From NCBI GenBank assembly GCA_002480165.1, contig DLBP01000031.1, positions 16,939 through 35,980 on the forward strand: DNA of 19,042 bases, in the 5' to 3' direction. The translations under genes were made by a program, and so were the position numbers. Numbering within the stretch: the first letter of the stretch is position 1; each line of letters begins with the position of its first letter. The stretch comes from Proteobacteria bacterium UBA7821. GTDB lineage: Bacteria > Pseudomonadota > Gammaproteobacteria > Comchoanobacterales > Comchoanobacteraceae. Under the pieces are notes generated by a model, which saw only the letters and a program-made list of their open reading frames with translations, made no database searches and was not told the DNA's origin. Positions 1 to 8,278 of the stretch are shown in pieces.

Positions 1-165
1 AGCCAAGGCAACTGGTCTCAAGCAGCCATGGTAGCAACCAATAACAAGCAGCTATTTAATGGTGAACTTGCTGGGTACTACCAATGCATGCTTGAGCGAA
101 TCGTGTTGTTTCAACAACAACCTCCTGCTAAGTGGGATGGCGTCTACCACTTGTTAACTAAATAA
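1..165 (+). CDS. 3' end of an unrecognised protein (54 residues visible)
   Basis: Frame 1 is open from the window edge to a TAA at 163-165 and encodes 54 residues ending in WDGVYHLLTK. The 5' part lies outside the window, so length and domains cannot be judged. The visible part is hydrophilic, with several glutamines and aromatic residues, and shows no membrane segment or motif I recognise. It lies 60 bases upstream of ung on the same strand. It could be the C-terminus of a larger enzyme. That it is coding is inferred only from the open frame, the position just before ung and the lack of a competing frame. Confidence 0.5.
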   Translation, partial: SQGNWSQAAMVATNNKQLFNGELAGYYQCMLERIVLFQQQPPAKWDGVYHLLTK

Positions 166-169
166 CCGC

Positions 170-198
170 TTGGCTGAGCAAGGACTATCTGATAGACT
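170..198 (+). promoter_or_regulatory. possible weak promoter for ung
   Basis: TTGGCT at 170-175 and TAGACT at 193-198 are separated by 17 bases. Each matches four of six positions of the sigma-70 consensus. They fall in the 60-base gap between the upstream stop and the ung start. The match is modest and could be chance; read-through from the upstream gene is equally possible. Confidence 0.25.
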
Positions 199-225
199 AT
201 TGATTATCTTGAAACGCTCATATCC

Positions 226-894
226 ATGAATCACACTGCTAATTGGACAACCCTGCTTGGACCAGAAAAACAGAAACATTACTTTCAGAGCATATTGCAG
301 ACCATTGAGCAAGAAAAACAACAGGGCTTGACGATCTTTCCACCACAGAACGCCATGTTTAATGCCTTTAAGTTCACCCCCATTGATGCGATTCGTGTGG
401 TTATTTTAGGGCAAGACCCCTACCATGGGCCTAATCAAGCACATGGACTGTGCTTTTCAGTGCTCCCCCCAACCAAACCACCGCCCTCACTTGGGAATAT
501 CTTTAAAGAACTACTGCGTGACGGGCAAATCAATCAAATCCCAAAGCATGGATCACTTGAAAATTGGGCTAAACAAGGCGTCTTTTTATTAAATACCGTC
601 TTATCTGTTCAAGCCAATCAAGCCAATTCTCATGCGAATATCGGCTGGCAAACCTTTACTGATCGTGTCATCGAGTTAATCAATCAGCACTGTCACCGCG
701 TGGTCTTCATGCTCTGGGGAGCTCAGGCTAATAAAAAAATCAGTCTATTAGATCCCTCAAAACACCTCATTTTATCTTCAACACATCCATCACCATTATC
801 GGCTCATCGTGGCTTTTTAGGGTGTGGTCACTTCAGCCAAGCCAATGACTATCTTAAAAAACATCATGGCTCGACAATCTCCTGGTCTGACTAG
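226..894 (+). CDS. ung: uracil-DNA glycosylase, family 1
   Basis: Removes uracil from DNA by cutting the N-glycosidic bond, the first step of base excision repair, in the cytoplasm. The 222-residue protein is full length. The water-activating motif GQDPYHG is at residues 62-68 with the catalytic Asp64. Phe77 (uracil stacking) lies in GLCFSV, Asn123 (uracil recognition) in LLNTVLSV, and HPSPLSAHRGF starts at His187 with the intercalating Leu191. These numbers coincide with E. coli Ung, so the start at 226 is very likely right, although no clear Shine-Dalgarno precedes it. The AP sites it makes would be substrates for the exonuclease III encoded further along (7502-8278), though that gene is on the other strand and not in the same operon. 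Confidence 0.97.
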   Translation: MNHTANWTTLLGPEKQKHYFQSILQTIEQEKQQGLTIFPPQNAMFNAFKFTPIDAIRVVILGQDPYHGPNQAHGLCFSVLPPTKPPPSLGNIFKELLRDGQINQIPKHGSLENWAKQGVFLLNTVLSVQANQANSHANIGWQTFTDRVIELINQHCHRVVFMLWGAQANKKISLLDPSKHLILSSTHPSPLSAHRGFLGCGHFSQANDYLKKHHGSTISWSD

Positions 895-898
895 TTAT

Positions 899-927
899 TT
901 GAAAAATAGACTCTGTTGACCTATAAT
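899..927 (+). promoter_or_regulatory. strong sigma-70-type promoter for the 948-1415 gene
   Basis: TTGAAA at 899-904 and TATAAT at 922-927 are spaced by exactly 17 bases, matching 11 of 12 consensus positions. Transcription would start near 934, giving a short leader holding GGAG at 937-940, seven bases before the ATG at 948. The -35 box begins just after the ung stop codon. Confidence 0.75.
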
Positions 928-947
928 ATAACCAATGGAGAAAAGCT

Positions 948-1415
948 ATGAATCAAGACGACAAGACATTAGACCCGAAGTATCGTACTGTCCATCACTA
1001 TCTGTGGCAAACCACACTCAAAGTGTTGTTGATCATAGCGGTGTCATTTTCATTAGGCTTGTATGCCGGTATTAAGCTCAGCCAGTTTAGTCTGGTCTTT
1101 GATTCATACATGCTAACCGCTTTATTCTATCTAATAATACTACTCATCATCGGTATCACCGTTGGGATTATTTACAAACACATCGAGTCACAACTGCATC
1201 CTCAAACAGCCACAAGCCATACGAGCTACCCGTACTATATTATGGTCATTAGCGCTATCACGCTGGCAATCATTTTCACAACCATTGCTGGTAATTATTA
1301 TCTTGGATTCAAGTTTGGTATCCTCTTGCCTGGTATTGTGTTTTTTATCATTCTAGCCATCATTGGTTACTTGATCAACAATGGTTCTAAACAAAAGTCG
1401 AAGCATCATGACTAG
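948..1415 (+). CDS. small integral membrane protein with four predicted helices
   Basis: A 155-residue protein I do not recognise. It has a polar N-terminus, then four hydrophobic segments at about residues 22-42, 54-76, 95-115 and 121-143, and a basic, Lys/His-rich C-terminal tail. A GNYYLGFKFG loop lies between helices 3 and 4. It should sit in the inner membrane with both ends on the same side, probably cytoplasmic because of the basic tail. The start is well supported: a GGAG Shine-Dalgarno lies seven bases upstream and a near-consensus promoter lies just before it. The last 29 bases overlap the 3' end of the opposing FecR/RTX gene. No function can be assigned from sequence alone. Confidence 0.8.
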   Translation: MNQDDKTLDPKYRTVHHYLWQTTLKVLLIIAVSFSLGLYAGIKLSQFSLVFDSYMLTALFYLIILLIIGITVGIIYKHIESQLHPQTATSHTSYPYYIMVISAITLAIIFTTIAGNYYLGFKFGILLPGIVFFIILAIIGYLINNGSKQKSKHHD

Positions 1416-4053
1416 TTGCATCATTGACACCCATGAGGGAAAAAACCTGAGTCACGCTTCCTGAAAATGAATGCCCCTCATTGGCACTGCCTTCCCAGTA
1501 ATAACCTTCAGTATGACTCGATTGACTAACCAGCAATAATCCAGTATCTGCCAAGGTTTCGTCAATTAGACCATCGGTTGTCAGAATCTCATTGATTGCA
1601 GCAAGACCTGTGGTAACCGAATCGTTGTGATACCAAATAACTTGCTTAGTATTAATGTTGGTTGTGTTGTCAGTCGCCTCCAAATATAGCTGACTGTCAT
1701 AATCCGTCACGACACCATAGGTTGTGATATCGATTGTATCACCAGCATCAAAATCATTAACCGTATCTGAGCCTAATGTTGACACAACCAGTGTGTCATC
1801 TCCTGTACCCAGGTTAATGGTATCGTTCCCATCACCACCATCAATCCAATCATCACCACTTGATCCTGTGATCACATCATCACCATCGCGACCCATGACA
1901 ATCGACTGAATCACTTCACCACTTCCAATCGTGTGTTGATATGAATAGCCACTCAACACCGTTTCACCTGTCGCTAGTGATAAGTGATCACTGAGGTCAG
2001 TTCCTGATTTGATATAATAATTTGTGATGGCTAACTGGTTAGCGTTAGTGTAATCAATTGCCGTTGGGCTGACATCTAAATACGCGGCAATTGTCGAATC
2101 ACTCACACCAATGTACTCCATATCTTGTATGACAACACCATTCATTAAACTCCCGATATTGACGTATTGTGTATCTGGGTGCTGCGTGTCATCGATGTAA
2201 AACAAATAAGGACCGTAATAATCATCTGGGTCAAAGTATGCCGTAAAATTGGTCACATCTTTAAACAAAATTCTATCTACACCACCACCACCATGGGTGA
2301 TGTCTCCAAGACTAAAACTGGTGTTTTCCATGCCGTAATCACCAACAAAGACAAACACATCATCACCGTCTAGATGATTGACATAACTATTCTGTGCCAT
2401 ATTATTATAACTACTGTAGTAGTTATCACCGTACATGGTATCATTACCAGGTCCATCGTAGATCATATCATTCCCCAGTCCGGCATAGGCAATATCATTG
2501 CCCTGGCCTAGATAAATATGATCATCACCATTACCTGAAACCAAGTAGTCATTACCATCACCCGCGTATATATAATCAGAGCCACCATAAGTGATTACCG
2601 TATCATTACCGCTACCAGCGAAGACATAATCAGTAAAACCATAGTCATCTGACAAGAAGGTCTCAATGGTGTCATCACCACCCAAACCCCATACGATAGC
2701 ATATTGAAAACTAACTGAATCACTTTTTGGATAAATCGTGGTGCCTAAAAAATCGTTATTTTTAATATCTAACATGCTGTCATCTCCTGAATCACCGATG
2801 TAGAAATAAGTCTGTGACTGTACCGGAAGTGCTAACTGGCCATAGAGGTGGTTGGTAAATGCGGGAGCTTCAAGAGACTGATATGCTTGATCACCTGACA
2901 ATTCTTGGAAAGTCACGGTTTCTGATGATGGGTAGTGCGTGAGCCGCTCAATGCCTTTAAACTCCAACTGATGCAACGCACCAGTTTGTGATTGATAATG
3001 ATAGACATCATAGTAACTATTGCCATCACCTAAATATAAATAAGCTTGATGCCCAGTTATGTGATGAAACTCTACCGATTGCTCTTTATAAGGATTACCG
3101 TTAAAAACCTGACTGCCATCTAATTTAATCATCTCTTCACTGGTGTGGCTAAACTGATAGTTATCTCTGAGATCAAGCGTGTCTTTCTTAGCCGTTTGAT
3201 GGTATATGACATCCAGCATTGCATTGACTTTCATGGCTAATTCATGATCTGGTGACTGCTTATATAAATCGATTAAATCATCGACCACTTGGTGTGCCTT
3301 ATCTAACTGATTCGTATCCAGCAGTTCACGAATCAACTCAGTCGAGTTGTCAGTTTGATCATCTGAATCGTTCGTTTTTCTTTCATTATCTTTGCGATCT
3401 AAGTCATCAAAAAATTCTGAATCATCTGCTATTGATTTTAAAATATCATAAGTCGTATCTTGTTCAATACCAAACAAATCTATCACACTTGCCAAGTCGA
3501 ATATACCGATCGTAACAGGCACACCTGACTCATCTGTTGCCACGGTTTGCCCTGGTGTATCAAGAATCTGAGATCCAAATTCGTTCGAGACCTCAATGAC
3601 ATCTTCTAACACAGTACATTTTAAGGCCGTATCAGAATGACAAATCAAAGCCGTTCCCCTAATACCAATCGTTGCAACCGGTGTATGAATCGACACATCA
3701 TGGTCACCAGTTGAGTGATCAAGCCCAGAAGAAAATAAAAATGTTCCGACATCAACATTGAGGTTCATTGACAAATGATCCTCCTGACTGTTATACACTA
3801 ACTGATCCAAAGTCAGTACAGCCCCTTTTTCAAGCGAAATTTTAGAAGTGTCCGCGAACTCAATTGAAGCAGAGCCATCATCACTAACGGTCACAACATC
3901 ATTGGCATGTAGCGGTATTCCCTTAGTAGCAGTGAACGAATCCGCCCCCACCCGAGCAATTGTCACGGTTCCAGACATATTGACCAGCTGGCCTATGGCT
4001 TCGTTTTGGGTTGAATCAACTGAGGTTGGTGCACTAAATAGGCGTTCTAGCAT
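1387..4053 (-). CDS. FecR-domain and RTX-repeat protein, probable type I secretion substrate
   Basis: An 888-residue acidic protein without an N-terminal signal peptide. Residues about 22-175 look like a FecR domain, including the VATIGIRGTAL stretch at 126-136. Residues about 240-283 are helical. Three degenerate copies of a Y-P-x-x-x-S/T-V-x-F motif lie near 322, 374 and 441. Calcium-binding RTX nonapeptides of the GGxGxDxUx type fill about 457-543 and return at 721-757. The C-terminus (WEGSANEG, then FSLMGV and a final ASTFV) resembles the uncleaved type I secretion signals of RTX proteins, which often end in L-x-G-V followed by F-V. Secretion through an ABC exporter, with folding on extracellular calcium, is therefore inferred. 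No exporter, membrane-fusion or TolC gene is in the window. AGGAG at 4061-4065 supports the start. Adhesin, enzyme or surface-layer roles cannot be told apart. Confidence 0.85.
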   Translation of the reverse strand: MLERLFSAPTSVDSTQNEAIGQLVNMSGTVTIARVGADSFTATKGIPLHANDVVTVSDDGSASIEFADTSKISLEKGAVLTLDQLVYNSQEDHLSMNLNVDVGTFLFSSGLDHSTGDHDVSIHTPVATIGIRGTALICHSDTALKCTVLEDVIEVSNEFGSQILDTPGQTVATDESGVPVTIGIFDLASVIDLFGIEQDTTYDILKSIADDSEFFDDLDRKDNERKTNDSDDQTDNSTELIRELLDTNQLDKAHQVVDDLIDLYKQSPDHELAMKVNAMLDVIYHQTAKKDTLDLRDNYQFSHTSEEMIKLDGSQVFNGNPYKEQSVEFHHITGHQAYLYLGDGNSYYDVYHYQSQTGALHQLEFKGIERLTHYPSSETVTFQELSGDQAYQSLEAPAFTNHLYGQLALPVQSQTYFYIGDSGDDSMLDIKNNDFLGTTIYPKSDSVSFQYAIVWGLGGDDTIETFLSDDYGFTDYVFAGSGNDTVITYGGSDYIYAGDGNDYLVSGNGDDHIYLGQGNDIAYAGLGNDMIYDGPGNDTMYGDNYYSSYNNMAQNSYVNHLDGDDVFVFVGDYGMENTSFSLGDITHGGGGVDRILFKDVTNFTAYFDPDDYYGPYLFYIDDTQHPDTQYVNIGSLMNGVVIQDMEYIGVSDSTIAAYLDVSPTAIDYTNANQLAITNYYIKSGTDLSDHLSLATGETVLSGYSYQHTIGSGEVIQSIVMGRDGDDVITGSSGDDWIDGGDGNDTINLGTGDDTLVVSTLGSDTVNDFDAGDTIDITTYGVVTDYDSQLYLEATDNTTNINTKQVIWYHNDSVTTGLAAINEILTTDGLIDETLADTGLLLVSQSSHTEGYYWEGSANEGHSFSGSVTQVFSLMGVNDATSHDASTFV
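1783..1893 (-). repeat. second RTX nonapeptide block (coding)
   Basis: Encodes residues about 721-757, with successive GRDGDDVIT, GSSGDDWID, GGDGNDTIN and GTGDDTLVV units. It is followed by a DFDAGDTIDI strand typical of the end of RTX beta-rolls and is separated from the first block by about 180 residues. Confidence 0.85.
2425..2685 (-). repeat. first RTX nonapeptide block (coding)
   Basis: Encodes residues about 457-543. Units such as GGDDTIETF, GSGNDTVIT, AGDGNDYLV, SGNGDDHIY, GQGNDIAYA, GLGNDMIYD and GPGNDTMYG follow one another and should form a calcium-binding parallel beta-roll. Confidence 0.9.
2707..3096 (-). repeat. three degenerate copies of a Y-x(5)-V-x-F protein motif (coding)
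   Basis: Residues 322-329 (YKEQSVEF), 374-382 (YPSSETVTF) and 441-449 (YPKSDSVSF) are similar. The first two are each followed by a G-x-Q-A-Y stretch and the first and third by an acidic glycine-rich turn (LGDGN, LGGDD). Spacing is 52 and 67 residues. This suggests an ancient internal duplication outside the RTX blocks. Similarity is judged by eye only. Confidence 0.45.
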
Positions 4054-4060
4054 TATTATT

Positions 4061-4065
4061 CTCCT
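4061..4065 (-). promoter_or_regulatory. Shine-Dalgarno of the FecR/RTX gene
   Basis: On the minus strand AGGAG lies seven bases before the ATG at 4051-4053. It fixes this start among the possible ones. Confidence 0.75.
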
Positions 4066-4082
4066 GTACCACTTACTATTTT

Positions 4083-4091
4083 ATTATAGCA
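4083..4091 (-). promoter_or_regulatory. extended -10 promoter of the FecR/RTX gene
   Basis: The minus strand reads TGCTATAAT, a perfect -10 hexamer (4083-4088) with the TGn extension. No good -35 box is seen at 16-18 bases; TGGCTA at 4106-4111 matches only three positions. Transcription would start near 4076, giving a leader of about 23 bases. The site lies just past the dnaE stop codon, so the RTX gene can be expressed independently of dnaE. Confidence 0.6.
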
Positions 4092-4104
4092 CAAATATGA
4101 CTAT

Positions 4105-7100
4105 TTAGCCATTTGTATAGCGGACTTGACAAGATGTTAATGCGCTCATTCGCTGTAGACGATCAATCAATGAATCGGTTATTAATACAGCGATCTGGGG
4201 CAAACTAACTGTAACCGTCTGATTCTGATGTGTGATACTCAATACCACTTTTGACTTACCTGGGCTATCACTCAACACCGATTTCAACTCGTCCATACAA
4301 GTGAGACTGACCGATTGACATACAATAGACAACTGTGGGTGTTTGTATTCTCGATAAGATTGAATATTCCAGCATTGTTTAGCAATCATACGGTAAGACG
4401 AATTGTACTGATCTTGTTTGCTCTCGCCTTGTATCACCATCACCAGACCGCTGGCTAAATCGTGTCGAATTTCTTCATACAAATCACTATAAACCATGAC
4501 ATCTACTGAGCCAGTTAAATCCTCAAGCGCTATGATTGCAAAACGACGCCCTGACTTGGTTGATGACACCTTAATGGCCTCAACAAATCCACAGATCATC
4601 ACATTACGTTGCACTTTCACATCACTTAATGGTGTATGCGGTAAATATTTCAACTCATGCTGGTAGGTCTTCAGTGGGTGTCCCGATAGATAGTATCCGA
4701 GTACACTTTTCTCTCGTTTCAACCGTTCACGCTCATTCCAAAACCCACTGGTGATGTACTCAAAATCATCCTCAGCTGGCTGACCAAATAAATCACACTG
4801 ACCGCGCTGGCTATTCTCTAAGGTCTTTTGGCTGTGATGAATTAAGCGATCAATCGAGACGAATAAATCAACTCGGCTGATACCAAAACAATCACATGCT
4901 CCTGAGGTAATGAGTGACTCCAATGTTTTTCGGTTAATTTTAAATGCCGATAGCCGACAGCAAACATCCATTATTTTCTCATATGAGCCAGCCTGTCTTT
5001 GCTTGACAATTGCCTCACACATAGGCTCACCAAGCCCTTTAATAGCTCCCAGACCATACATGATTTCCGATTTTTTATTGACGGTGAAATAATATTCACC
5101 TTGATTAATATTGGGTGGATGTACCAATATGTTGAGTCGTTGGCAGCAACGAATCATGGCTACAACTTTATCTGTGTTATCCATGTCAGATGATAAAACA
5201 GCTGCCATAAATTCAGCTGGATAGTATGTTTTCAGCCATGCGGTCTGATAGGTAATTAGCGCATAGGCAACAGAGTGCGACTTATTAAATCCATAACCTG
5301 CAAATTTTTCCATGAGATCGAAGACTTGTCTGGCTAACGAGTCTGGATACTGATTATCCACCGATCTTTGAATAAAGATAGCCCCTTGACGCTGCATTTC
5401 TTCGATTTTTTTCTTACCCATGGCTCGCCTTAATATGTCGGCTTCACCGAGAGAATAACGCGCCATGACCTGGGCTATTTTCATGACTTGCTCTTGATAT
5501 AAAATGACACCATAGGTCGTTTCAAGAATGGGTTTTAAATCAGGATGAAAATAGTCAATCTGACTCAAGCCGTGCTTTCGTTCGATAAAGTCATCGACCA
5601 TGCCTGACTGTAGTGGCCCCGGCCTATACAATGCGACTAACGCAACAATGTCCTCGAAACAATCAGGCTTTAAGCGTTTCACGAGTTCACTAAAACCACG
5701 TGACTCCAATTGAAAGACTGCTGATGTGTCCTGGTGAAGATCCTTGTAGACACGTTGGTCATCCAGTGCAATGCCATTAATATCGAACACCAAATTGGAA
5801 TGAGTGCTGCTAATATTTTTTAATGCCCAATCAATTATTGTCAGTGTCCTGAGGCCGAGAAAGTCAAATTTGACCAAACCCATCGTCTCAACATCATCTT
5901 TATCAAACTGTGTTACCGGATGCCCACTCTGACCATGCTCACGGTAAAGTGGCATATACTCAACAATTGGTTTCGGCGCAATCACCACACCACCAGCATG
6001 CTTACCAACATTTCGAATATTCCCTTCTAAATCAAGACCCAAGTCAATCAGTGATTGAATTTCAGAGTCCGTTCGATACAGTTGTGCCAGGTCCTGGCTC
6101 TGATCGAGTGCTTTTGACAAGGTCATACCAATTTCGAATGGAACCATTTTTGCGATCTTATCGACATACCCAGGAGATAAACCCATGATTCTACCTACAT
6201 CACGAACAACCGCTTTAGCCGCCATAGTCCCATAGGTAATAATCTGGGCAACGTGTTCTTTACCATAGTGATCAACAACATAATCAATGACTAAATCTCG
6301 CTTATCCATACAAAAATCGATATCAAAATCAGGCATCGAAACACGTTCTGGATTTAAGAATCTCTCGAATAGTAAACCGTGCTCAATTGGATCAATATCG
6401 ATAATATTCAAGCAGTATGCAACCAAAGAACCGCCACCTGAACCCCGCCCAGGCCCAACAGGCACCTGGTTTTCCTTGGCCCATGACACAAAGTCTGAAA
6501 CAATTAAGAAGTAGCCTGTAAAACCCATGGAATTGATTATTGTTAATTCGGTATCGATTCTTGCTTGGTAAACCTGCTGTTGCTGTTGATCGAGCTGACT
6601 CAGTCTGGCTGTCATGCCGGCTTGGCAGCAATCATAAATATACTGTTCTAGTGTCGACCCGTGTGGCGGTTTGAATACGGGGAAAGCATAGGCATCATCT
6701 AAGAGGTTAACCGAGCAACGCTTCATGATTTCAACCGTATTTGTAATCGCTTGTGGTATGTCTGAAAACAATTCAATCATGTCCGATGTTGATTTGAAGT
6801 ACTGCTCATTGGTGTAGGTTAATTCTTCGCAACCTGCTTGTAGTAACTTACCCTGGTTGATACAGACTCTCGCTGTGTGTGCTTCGTAATCTTTTTTTCT
6901 TAAAAAGCGAACGGCATTGGTGGCCACCACAGGGACATCGAGTTCAATGGCATGTTTGAGAATAGATTGATTAAATACTTCGGTATGATCTAGACCAATT
7001 CGTTGAAGCTCTAGATAATATCGGTCATTGGGTAATAATGTTTTCCACGCCATGATTGCTGACGCTATTTTGTCAGGCTGATTGTTAGTCACATAGTAAC

Positions 7101-7509
7101 CCAGCTCGCCAGCCACACTACCAGATAATACAATTAATCCTGCTAGTGACTTGATAGACAAATCAGTTTTAGCGATTGACCCATACGTTGTATAACTGTC
7201 TTCATAGTAACTGTTGGTGATCAGCGCTGATAAATTTTGGTAACCTTCTAGATTCATACACAAGCATGTCACCGTGTAACAACCAAAATCCTCTCGGATC
7301 AGTAACTGTGCGCCAAGAATAGGCTTAATTGATTGATGGGTTGCGGCCTTAAAGAACTTTAATGTGGAGTAACAATTCATAAAGTCATTCACGGCCAAAC
7401 CAGGCTGTGAATTAGCTAGCGCTATAGCAGTATATTCATCAGGAAAGCCGATGCCATCAACGACTGAATAGGACGTTCGAATATTCAGATGAACGAACTG
7501 CTCAGTCAT
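4105..7509 (-). CDS. dnaE: DNA polymerase III subunit alpha
   Basis: The replicative polymerase catalytic subunit, a family C polymerase, 1134 residues with the start chosen here (E. coli DnaE has 1160). The order is an N-terminal PHP domain (FVHLNIRTSYSVVDG), then palm and fingers with GPGRGSGGGS and PDFDIDF giving the catalytic Asp396 and Asp398, and the third Asp549 in VKFDFLGL. FAGYGFNKSHSVAYA follows, then a clamp-binding motif QCDLF at 904-908 and an OB domain (VMICGFVEAI) near 970-1030. The PHP metal ligands are largely lost, as in E. coli (NDFMN here, TDFTN there), so proofreading must come from a separate epsilon subunit. The frame is open to 7554, but the ATG at 7507-7509 fits the family N-terminus and overlaps the xth stop by eight bases, implying translational coupling. 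Confidence 0.97.
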   Translation of the reverse strand: MTEQFVHLNIRTSYSVVDGIGFPDEYTAIALANSQPGLAVNDFMNCYSTLKFFKAATHQSIKPILGAQLLIREDFGCYTVTCLCMNLEGYQNLSALITNSYYEDSYTTYGSIAKTDLSIKSLAGLIVLSGSVAGELGYYVTNNQPDKIASAIMAWKTLLPNDRYYLELQRIGLDHTEVFNQSILKHAIELDVPVVATNAVRFLRKKDYEAHTARVCINQGKLLQAGCEELTYTNEQYFKSTSDMIELFSDIPQAITNTVEIMKRCSVNLLDDAYAFPVFKPPHGSTLEQYIYDCCQAGMTARLSQLDQQQQQVYQARIDTELTIINSMGFTGYFLIVSDFVSWAKENQVPVGPGRGSGGGSLVAYCLNIIDIDPIEHGLLFERFLNPERVSMPDFDIDFCMDKRDLVIDYVVDHYGKEHVAQIITYGTMAAKAVVRDVGRIMGLSPGYVDKIAKMVPFEIGMTLSKALDQSQDLAQLYRTDSEIQSLIDLGLDLEGNIRNVGKHAGGVVIAPKPIVEYMPLYREHGQSGHPVTQFDKDDVETMGLVKFDFLGLRTLTIIDWALKNISSTHSNLVFDINGIALDDQRVYKDLHQDTSAVFQLESRGFSELVKRLKPDCFEDIVALVALYRPGPLQSGMVDDFIERKHGLSQIDYFHPDLKPILETTYGVILYQEQVMKIAQVMARYSLGEADILRRAMGKKKIEEMQRQGAIFIQRSVDNQYPDSLARQVFDLMEKFAGYGFNKSHSVAYALITYQTAWLKTYYPAEFMAAVLSSDMDNTDKVVAMIRCCQRLNILVHPPNINQGEYYFTVNKKSEIMYGLGAIKGLGEPMCEAIVKQRQAGSYEKIMDVCCRLSAFKINRKTLESLITSGACDCFGISRVDLFVSIDRLIHHSQKTLENSQRGQCDLFGQPAEDDFEYITSGFWNERERLKREKSVLGYYLSGHPLKTYQHELKYLPHTPLSDVKVQRNVMICGFVEAIKVSSTKSGRRFAIIALEDLTGSVDVMVYSDLYEEIRHDLASGLVMVIQGESKQDQYNSSYRMIAKQCWNIQSYREYKHPQLSIVCQSVSLTCMDELKSVLSDSPGKSKVVLSITHQNQTVTVSLPQIAVLITDSLIDRLQRMSALTSCQVRYTNG

Positions 7510-8278
7510 TAATAAGCTCAATGGTAACCGGGGCATGGTCTGATGGACGATCACCGCCTCTGGTCAGTCGGTGGACGTCAGCTGTTTGACACGCTGGCCG
7601 TAAGTGTTCACTAACGAACACACAATCAATCCGAAGTCCTCTATCACGCCGCCAGCCAGCCTGACGGTAATCCCACCATGAAAAGCCAGGACTACCTGGG
7701 TGTATCATCCGATAAGTGTCAACCATCCCTAGCGCACATATGGACTGGTATCGTGAGCGTTCCTCAGGACTAACCAATATTTTATCTTGCCATATTTCTG
7801 GATCATGAACGTCTTGATCTGTTGGCGCAATATTAAAATCGCCCATTAGGACCACACGATTTTTGCTCATATCAATGGTCGACAGGTGTGCTAACAGTGC
7901 ATCTAGCCATTGGAGCTTGTATGTGTATTTAGGTGAATCAAGTGACTGCCCATTCGGCACATAGACATTGATAACGATTAAGTCATTAGGCAAGGTTACC
8001 TGTAAAAATCGAGCTTGGTCATCTGGCCAGTGCTCCCAACTGGTTATTGGCTGGGTGATGTTAGTTCGACTCACAGTGGCAACACCATTATACGACTTCT
8101 GACCATGCACTGCGACATGATAACCACGTTCAGCAAACCAATCATAGGGGAAACTGTCATCCATGACTTTTGTCTCTTGGAATGCAACGACGTCTGGTTG
8201 ATAGTCTGAAAACCACTGGTCTACGGCATGTAAGCGCGTTCGTATAGAATTAACGTTCCAAGTCGCTATCTTCAACAT
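7502..8278 (-). CDS. xth: exodeoxyribonuclease III / AP endonuclease
   Basis: A 258-residue metal-dependent nuclease of the exonuclease III (EEP) family that cuts 5' to abasic sites and degrades 3' ends in base excision repair. Visible active-site motifs are WNVNSIR at 7-13, QETK with Glu35, NVYVPNG near 104-110, GDFNIAP with Asp147 and Asn149, RIDCVFVS near 216-223, and SDHAPV with Asp247 and His248. The length is normal (E. coli XthA 268). The ATG at 8276-8278 overlaps the gltX stop by seven bases and its own stop overlaps dnaE by eight, so it is the middle cistron of a coupled unit. It would act downstream of Ung. The motifs suit ExoA/XthA-type enzymes; which of the two subgroups is not decided. 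Confidence 0.95.
   Translation of the reverse strand: MLKIATWNVNSIRTRLHAVDQWFSDYQPDVVAFQETKVMDDSFPYDWFAERGYHVAVHGQKSYNGVATVSRTNITQPITSWEHWPDDQARFLQVTLPNDLIVINVYVPNGQSLDSPKYTYKLQWLDALLAHLSTIDMSKNRVVLMGDFNIAPTDQDVHDPEIWQDKILVSPEERSRYQSICALGMVDTYRMIHPGSPGFSWWDYRQAGWRRDRGLRIDCVFVSEHLRPACQTADVHRLTRGGDRPSDHAPVTIELIND

Noticed and set aside
887..894. GACTAG at the ends of ung, the 948-1415 gene and tauE as a shared terminal signal
   Set aside because: In the first two it simply encodes Asp-stop and in the third it is in another frame; three short matches are likely chance.
2394..2594. Plus-strand frame rich in Tyr and His opposite the RTX region
   Set aside because: It is the antisense shadow of repeated Gly-Asn-Asp codons and has no ribosome site.
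7510..7554. 15-residue N-terminal extension of DnaE
   Set aside because: It lies entirely within xth and is not part of the family N-terminus, which begins with MTEQFVHL-like sequence.
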